DNA from: an uncultured Clostridia bacterium
GTDB lineage: Bacteria; Bacillota; Clostridia; Oscillospirales; JAAYOS01
Length of the DNA stretch: 8,330 nt
Direction of reading: 5' to 3'
NCBI GenBank assembly: GCA_944386395.1
Contig: CALXAZ010000128.1
Coordinates: 1-8,330 of the forward strand
Shown here one piece after another: positions 5,929-8,330 of the stretch. The notes below the pieces were generated by a model that was given only the letters and a program-made list of their open reading frames with translations, was not told the DNA's origin and searched no databases. How positions within the stretch are numbered: the stretch's first letter is position 1; each line of letters starts with the position of its first letter. The position numbers and the translations under genes are program-made.

Positions 5929-6918
5929 TTACGTATCTAAGCAAATTCCTAGTCCATGAATCCGGAACTGTCCCTCATTTTTAATATATGCTGATGGCGT
6001 GATCACAAAGCATATTTCTGAGACCTGTTTTGCAGCCTCTTTCCTAATTTCATGAAGAGGAATACGTATCTCGTTTTCGCCTGTTCCTAACTCAAAAGAT
6101 TTCCTCGTGAGAATCGCATTGCTATCCGAATATTTTATCTCCACATTGATTTTTGCGAGAGAGTCCGTTTCGTTATTTAGGTAGGCTTTAAGATAAGAAT
6201 GTTCAAAAAGGACAGCCGGTTGATATAAATCTATCTTATCCACAAACTTGTAAACGAAACTCAAAAATTCGGGGTATTCCTTATCCTCGTCAAACGGTTT
6301 ACCGTTAAAAACGATTTCAACGCCTTCTGCAGCGGGATCATCAGAATAGTTTATGTAATCACTATCTTCTCCTGGTGCATTTAAGGCCTTACATGCCAAA
6401 TGAATTGCACGGTTATTAATATTATCTACCCTTATAAGGCTTTTCTTTATTTCGTCTGCAAATTTAACAATATCCTTATTCTTGCCAGCTCGCAACTCAG
6501 GTAATACCGCTTCCAATAGTTCCCACACCCCGCTGGCCTCATGTATGAAGGAAACCTGCAAATGGGAGAGTGGCGTTCCTTTAAGGGCCTCGGCCTGTGT
6601 TACAGGTGGGATCGCAACCGGGAAAATATAACTGTCTGCATTGCGTGTGTCGATGTTTTGAGCTAGAACTGCATAGGCAAATCCCAACTCAATCATACAA
6701 AACCTACTATTATAATAGTTGACGCTGAGCAACGGAATAAAAGCATCGCATTCGGTTAGAGCATTTGTAATCCTTTTTACGAAATCTTGTCCGGCTTGAA
6801 TGGTTCCAACCTCAGAAGAGCAAAATACTTGTACCCCTATGCTCATGCGCTCAAAAAATCTTGCCAATTTGATTGCAATATTGGCATCTTTGCTTGAATG
6901 GCTAATAAATATTTTCAT
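5929..6918 (-). CDS. TIR-domain protein with a beta-rich C-terminal domain; probable NAD-consuming effector
   Basis: A 329-residue soluble protein. Residues 1 to about 135 form a TIR domain: MKIFISHSSKDANIAIKLA is the classical first strand and loop, FCSSEVGTIQAGQDF the BB-loop region, AFIPLLSVNYYNSRFCMIEL the alphaC region. S71, C74 and E77 make the S..C..E signature in which the Glu is the NADase catalytic residue, so the enzyme looks intact. Residues about 140-165 are helical (GVWELLEAVLPEL). From about 190 to the end the sequence is beta-rich (KINVEIKYSDSNAI, ENEIRIPLHEI, VSEICFVITP, GQFRIHGLGICLDT) and reads like a jelly-roll or other sensor-type sandwich. Known bacterial TIR effectors degrade NAD or make cyclic ADP-ribose signals on phage infection; that role here is inference. 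ATG at 6918 has a perfect AGGAGG (6926-6931) seven bases upstream. It lies 37 bases after the FRG gene and is followed at once by the decayed small gene. Confidence 0.88.
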   Translation of the reverse strand: MKIFISHSSKDANIAIKLARFFERMSIGVQVFCSSEVGTIQAGQDFVKRITNALTECDAFIPLLSVNYYNSRFCMIELGFAYAVLAQNIDTRNADSYIFPVAIPPVTQAEALKGTPLSHLQVSFIHEASGVWELLEAVLPELRAGKNKDIVKFADEIKKSLIRVDNINNRAIHLACKALNAPGEDSDYINYSDDPAAEGVEIVFNGKPFDEDKEYPEFLSFVYKFVDKIDLYQPAVLFEHSYLKAYLNNETDSLAKINVEIKYSDSNAILTRKSFELGTGENEIRIPLHEIRKEAAKQVSEICFVITPSAYIKNEGQFRIHGLGICLDT

Positions 6919-6925
6919 GTTTCTT

Positions 6926-6931
6926 CCTCCT
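6926..6931 (-). promoter_or_regulatory. Strong ribosome binding site of the TIR gene
   Basis: The minus strand reads GAGGAGGAA, with AGGAGG seven bases before the ATG at 6918. It is the strongest Shine-Dalgarno sequence of the four-gene run and fixes the TIR start. Confidence 0.8.
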
Positions 6932-6955
6932 CATATATCGGAAACCACTAAATAA

Positions 6956-7741
6956 TCAAAGCGCACCGTTTTCAAAATGGGCGTTTTGTTCTAGAGCAAT
7001 ATGTTCAGCATCTGGGAAAATAGTACTAGCCCCAAATCCCAAAATATCTAACCCCTTTAGCAATGTTGCCTTTGCTTGCTTTAAGATTCGAATCTTATAC
7101 AAATAATCACATTTTTTATCTTCACATAATAACACATCTAAGGGAATCTCACTATTATGCACTGTGAAATCTGACTGCTGCACATACATTCGTATGTCGT
7201 TTCCTGCTCCATGACAAGCTATAATTTTGTCTTTGGGCCCTTGCTCATAGCCACTTGGGCTTTCATCTTTAAATGCACCAACTAGATAGCCTTCTACCGT
7301 CTTATAAGATATTGGTGGCACATACTCACCATATTCCATCGCTTTATTCATTTTAACCGGATTTAGTACCCACACAGCTGCATCCGAATCACAATTATTT
7401 GCCAAGGCAAAATATAGTGCCACCAACGGGGACTCTGTCCAATCCAAAAGTCGTGTATGTAAACCATAATGCTGCATTAATGAAAGCCATCCCGCATAGT
7501 CATCCTGCCGTGGCACTGAATGATTCAGCCTCGTTACAGATATCATAAAATTAGTCGTCCGATATTGTTCGTGATGAAGTGTTAGCTTGTCGCGATCTTT
7601 CGCTCTTTGAATAGAAGGCACCAACCCCCATGAACAATCCGCCTGTCCACGATACCACATGCGATATTGTTCCTTCTCTGTAATTTCTGTAACAACATCA
7701 ATATATGAACTCCAACCTTGAATACAATACTCCTGAATCAT
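6956..7741 (-). CDS. FRG-domain protein
   Basis: A 261-residue soluble protein, first gene of the run. The N-terminal half is an FRG domain: MWYRGQADCSWGLVPSIQR (YRG at about residues 30-32) names the family, and LMQHYGLHTRLLDWTESPL at about 89-107 with VALYFALANN is its second conserved block (HYG.xTRLLDWT..P..ALYFA). The remainder, including VWVLNPVKMNKAM and MYVQQSDFTVHNS, is the usual second half of such proteins. The biochemical activity of FRG domains is not settled to my knowledge; they occur repeatedly in mobile and defence-like loci. ATG at 7741 has GGAG eight bases upstream, better spacing than the in-frame ATG at 7747 (two bases) or GTG at 7750, so 7741 is chosen; the longer starts add two or three residues. 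TGA is at 6958-6956, 37 bases before the TIR start, so the pair is very likely co-transcribed. Confidence 0.85.
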   Translation of the reverse strand: MIQEYCIQGWSSYIDVVTEITEKEQYRMWYRGQADCSWGLVPSIQRAKDRDKLTLHHEQYRTTNFMISVTRLNHSVPRQDDYAGWLSLMQHYGLHTRLLDWTESPLVALYFALANNCDSDAAVWVLNPVKMNKAMEYGEYVPPISYKTVEGYLVGAFKDESPSGYEQGPKDKIIACHGAGNDIRMYVQQSDFTVHNSEIPLDVLLCEDKKCDYLYKIRILKQAKATLLKGLDILGFGASTIFPDAEHIALEQNAHFENGAL

Positions 7742-7747
7742 TTTCAT

Positions 7748-8024
7748 CACTCCAAAGAAAAACAGATCGTGGAAATAATAGTACTATGTACGCATCATTG
7801 TCGCATACCAAGCCCACAGTTCCCATGTCAGAGATATATAATCTAAAAAGCTCCGAACAAATTATAATGGTTTTGATATATTATACCGCGTCTGGGAGCA
7901 TCATCGCACTGTTATTTTTACCAAATTTCTCATGACATTTTCGAAATATTGACCAATGTTGGATGTGAAATCCAGATAAGGTATTTTGCAGCGACATTAA
8001 TAATTGTACCTACCATAAAACCGA
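7748..8024. other. Upstream region of the FRG-TIR operon, non-coding
   Basis: No convincing gene is present in these ~275 bases. It is AT-rich and must hold the promoter of the operon. Several -10-like boxes occur on the minus strand (TATAAT at 7885-7880 and at 7866-7861) but without good -35 boxes. A plus-strand open frame at 7705-7935 overlaps the start of the FRG gene and shows no ribosome binding site or protein-like character. The istB-like gene to the right reads in the same direction, so read-through from the IS21-type element into the operon is also possible. Confidence 0.5.
7833..7860 (-). promoter_or_regulatory. Possible promoter of the FRG-TIR-E-D run
   Basis: On the minus strand TTGTTC (7860-7855) and TATATC (7838-7833) are 16 bases apart. 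This is a moderate sigma-A-like match that would give a leader of about 85 bases before the FRG start. It is the best pair I could find, but it is weak. Confidence 0.25.
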
Positions 8025-8160
8025 TGTCACCGACATACTTGTTGGCGCCGGGAGATCGCGACCATATTTTGTCGGGAGTATTTAACCAATTTTTGTCGGA
8101 AAAGTCGGAGCCAGCAGAATAAATAAAAAGAGTGCCAACAACCCAGCACTCATAAATTGG
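8025..8160. repeat. Terminal region of an IS21-type element with spaced direct repeats
   Basis: Beyond the stop of the IstB-like gene lies a non-coding end region. ACCATATTTTGTCGG (8061-8075) and ACCAATTTTTGTCGG (8085-8099) match at 13 of 15 positions and are exactly 24 bases apart; further GTCGG/GACA motifs flank them. Multiple short repeats at the ends are typical of IS21-family elements, where they bind the IstA transposase. TGTCACCGACA begins at 8025 and starts with TG, the usual IS21 terminus, so I place the element boundary there. The target duplication and the other end cannot be seen. Confidence 0.5.
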
Positions 8161-8330
8161 TTACTCCTGCGCCACTACCGGCTCAACCGCAGGTATCTTG
8201 CCTGTTTGCAAAGAAACGGTCTCCAGTTTCTTTCCCCGGAAACTTTCACCACGCAGCTTAAACACAGTAGCATCGTCAAAGATGCGGTCCAGCGTACACA
8301 GCAAGGTAGCGTCTTCCTCAAAATCCTCGC
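8161..8330 (-). CDS. IS21-type helper ATPase (IstB-like), C-terminal fragment
   Basis: The minus strand is open from the right edge to TAA at 8163-8161, about 56 codons. It contains TLLCTLDRIFDDATVFKL followed by RGESFRGKKLETV and a Pro/Val-rich tail. The LDR.F...TV...RG.SFRGKK pattern is what I associate with the C-terminus of transposition helper ATPases of IS21-type elements, which load the IstA transposase onto target DNA. The Walker motifs are outside the window, so the call rests on this tail and on the IS21-like terminal repeats that follow. Confidence 0.55.
   Translation of the reverse strand, partial: EDFEEDATLLCTLDRIFDDATVFKLRGESFRGKKLETVSLQTGKIPAVEPVVAQE

Noticed and set aside
7861..7885. 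Two TATAAT boxes upstream of the FRG gene as promoters
   Set aside because: At 16-18 bases upstream neither has a -35 resembling TTGACA (TGCGAT and GCGGTA), so they are mentioned only within the upstream region.
7705..7935. Plus-strand open frame of 76 codons overlapping the FRG start
   Set aside because: No ribosome binding site, antisense overlap with the FRG N-terminus, and low-complexity translation; treated as chance.

Overview
The window looks like an accessory island from a Gram-positive, probably gut-type Clostridia genome. This is inferred from GGAGG-type ribosome binding sites, genes on ATG/GTG with strong Shine-Dalgarno sequences, IS1182-, IS5- and IS3-type transposase remnants of the kind common in Clostridia, and a mix of base compositions: the O-antigen-ligase-like gene is clearly richer in G+C than the AT-rich genes to its right. 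No species can be named from the sequence alone.

Layout. Positions 1-120 are the 5' end of an IS5-type element that runs off the left edge (minus strand). Positions 120-416 hold an unassigned open stretch on the minus strand. Positions 459-1160 are a decayed IS1182-type transposase with a frameshift near 556, a large internal deletion and a second frameshift near 1046, closing in a perfect 13-bp hairpin. Positions 1218-2609 (minus) encode an intact multi-membrane O-antigen ligase/polymerase-like protein. Positions 2662-3587 (plus) are a broken IS3-family (IS150-like) OrfB whose first ~50 codons resemble an IS30-type transposase instead, as if two elements had been joined.

Positions 3686-7741 are the most interesting part: a minus-strand run of genes read from right to left. 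The order is an FRG-domain protein (6956-7741), a TIR-domain protein with an intact S..C..E catalytic motif and a beta-rich C-terminal half (5929-6918), a decayed small gene (5566-5922), and a tightly coupled pair of unrecognised proteins, ORF-E (4729-5529) and ORF-D (3686-4732), sharing a 4-base ATGA overlap. ORF-E carries striking motifs (HSTS, YFFYG-KPSYR, YPFDTGAY) that look like a conserved, possibly enzymatic, domain. TIR proteins of this kind are NAD-consuming effectors in phage defence and FRG domains recur in defence-type loci, so I read this block as a candidate anti-phage defence operon. I do not recall a described system with this exact composition.

Positions 8025-8330 are the end of an IS21-type element: spaced terminal repeats and the last ~56 codons of a helper ATPase (IstB-like). 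The defence-like block is therefore bracketed by mobile elements on both sides, the usual setting for a horizontally moved cassette. All family assignments come from reading motifs by eye; no database search was run.
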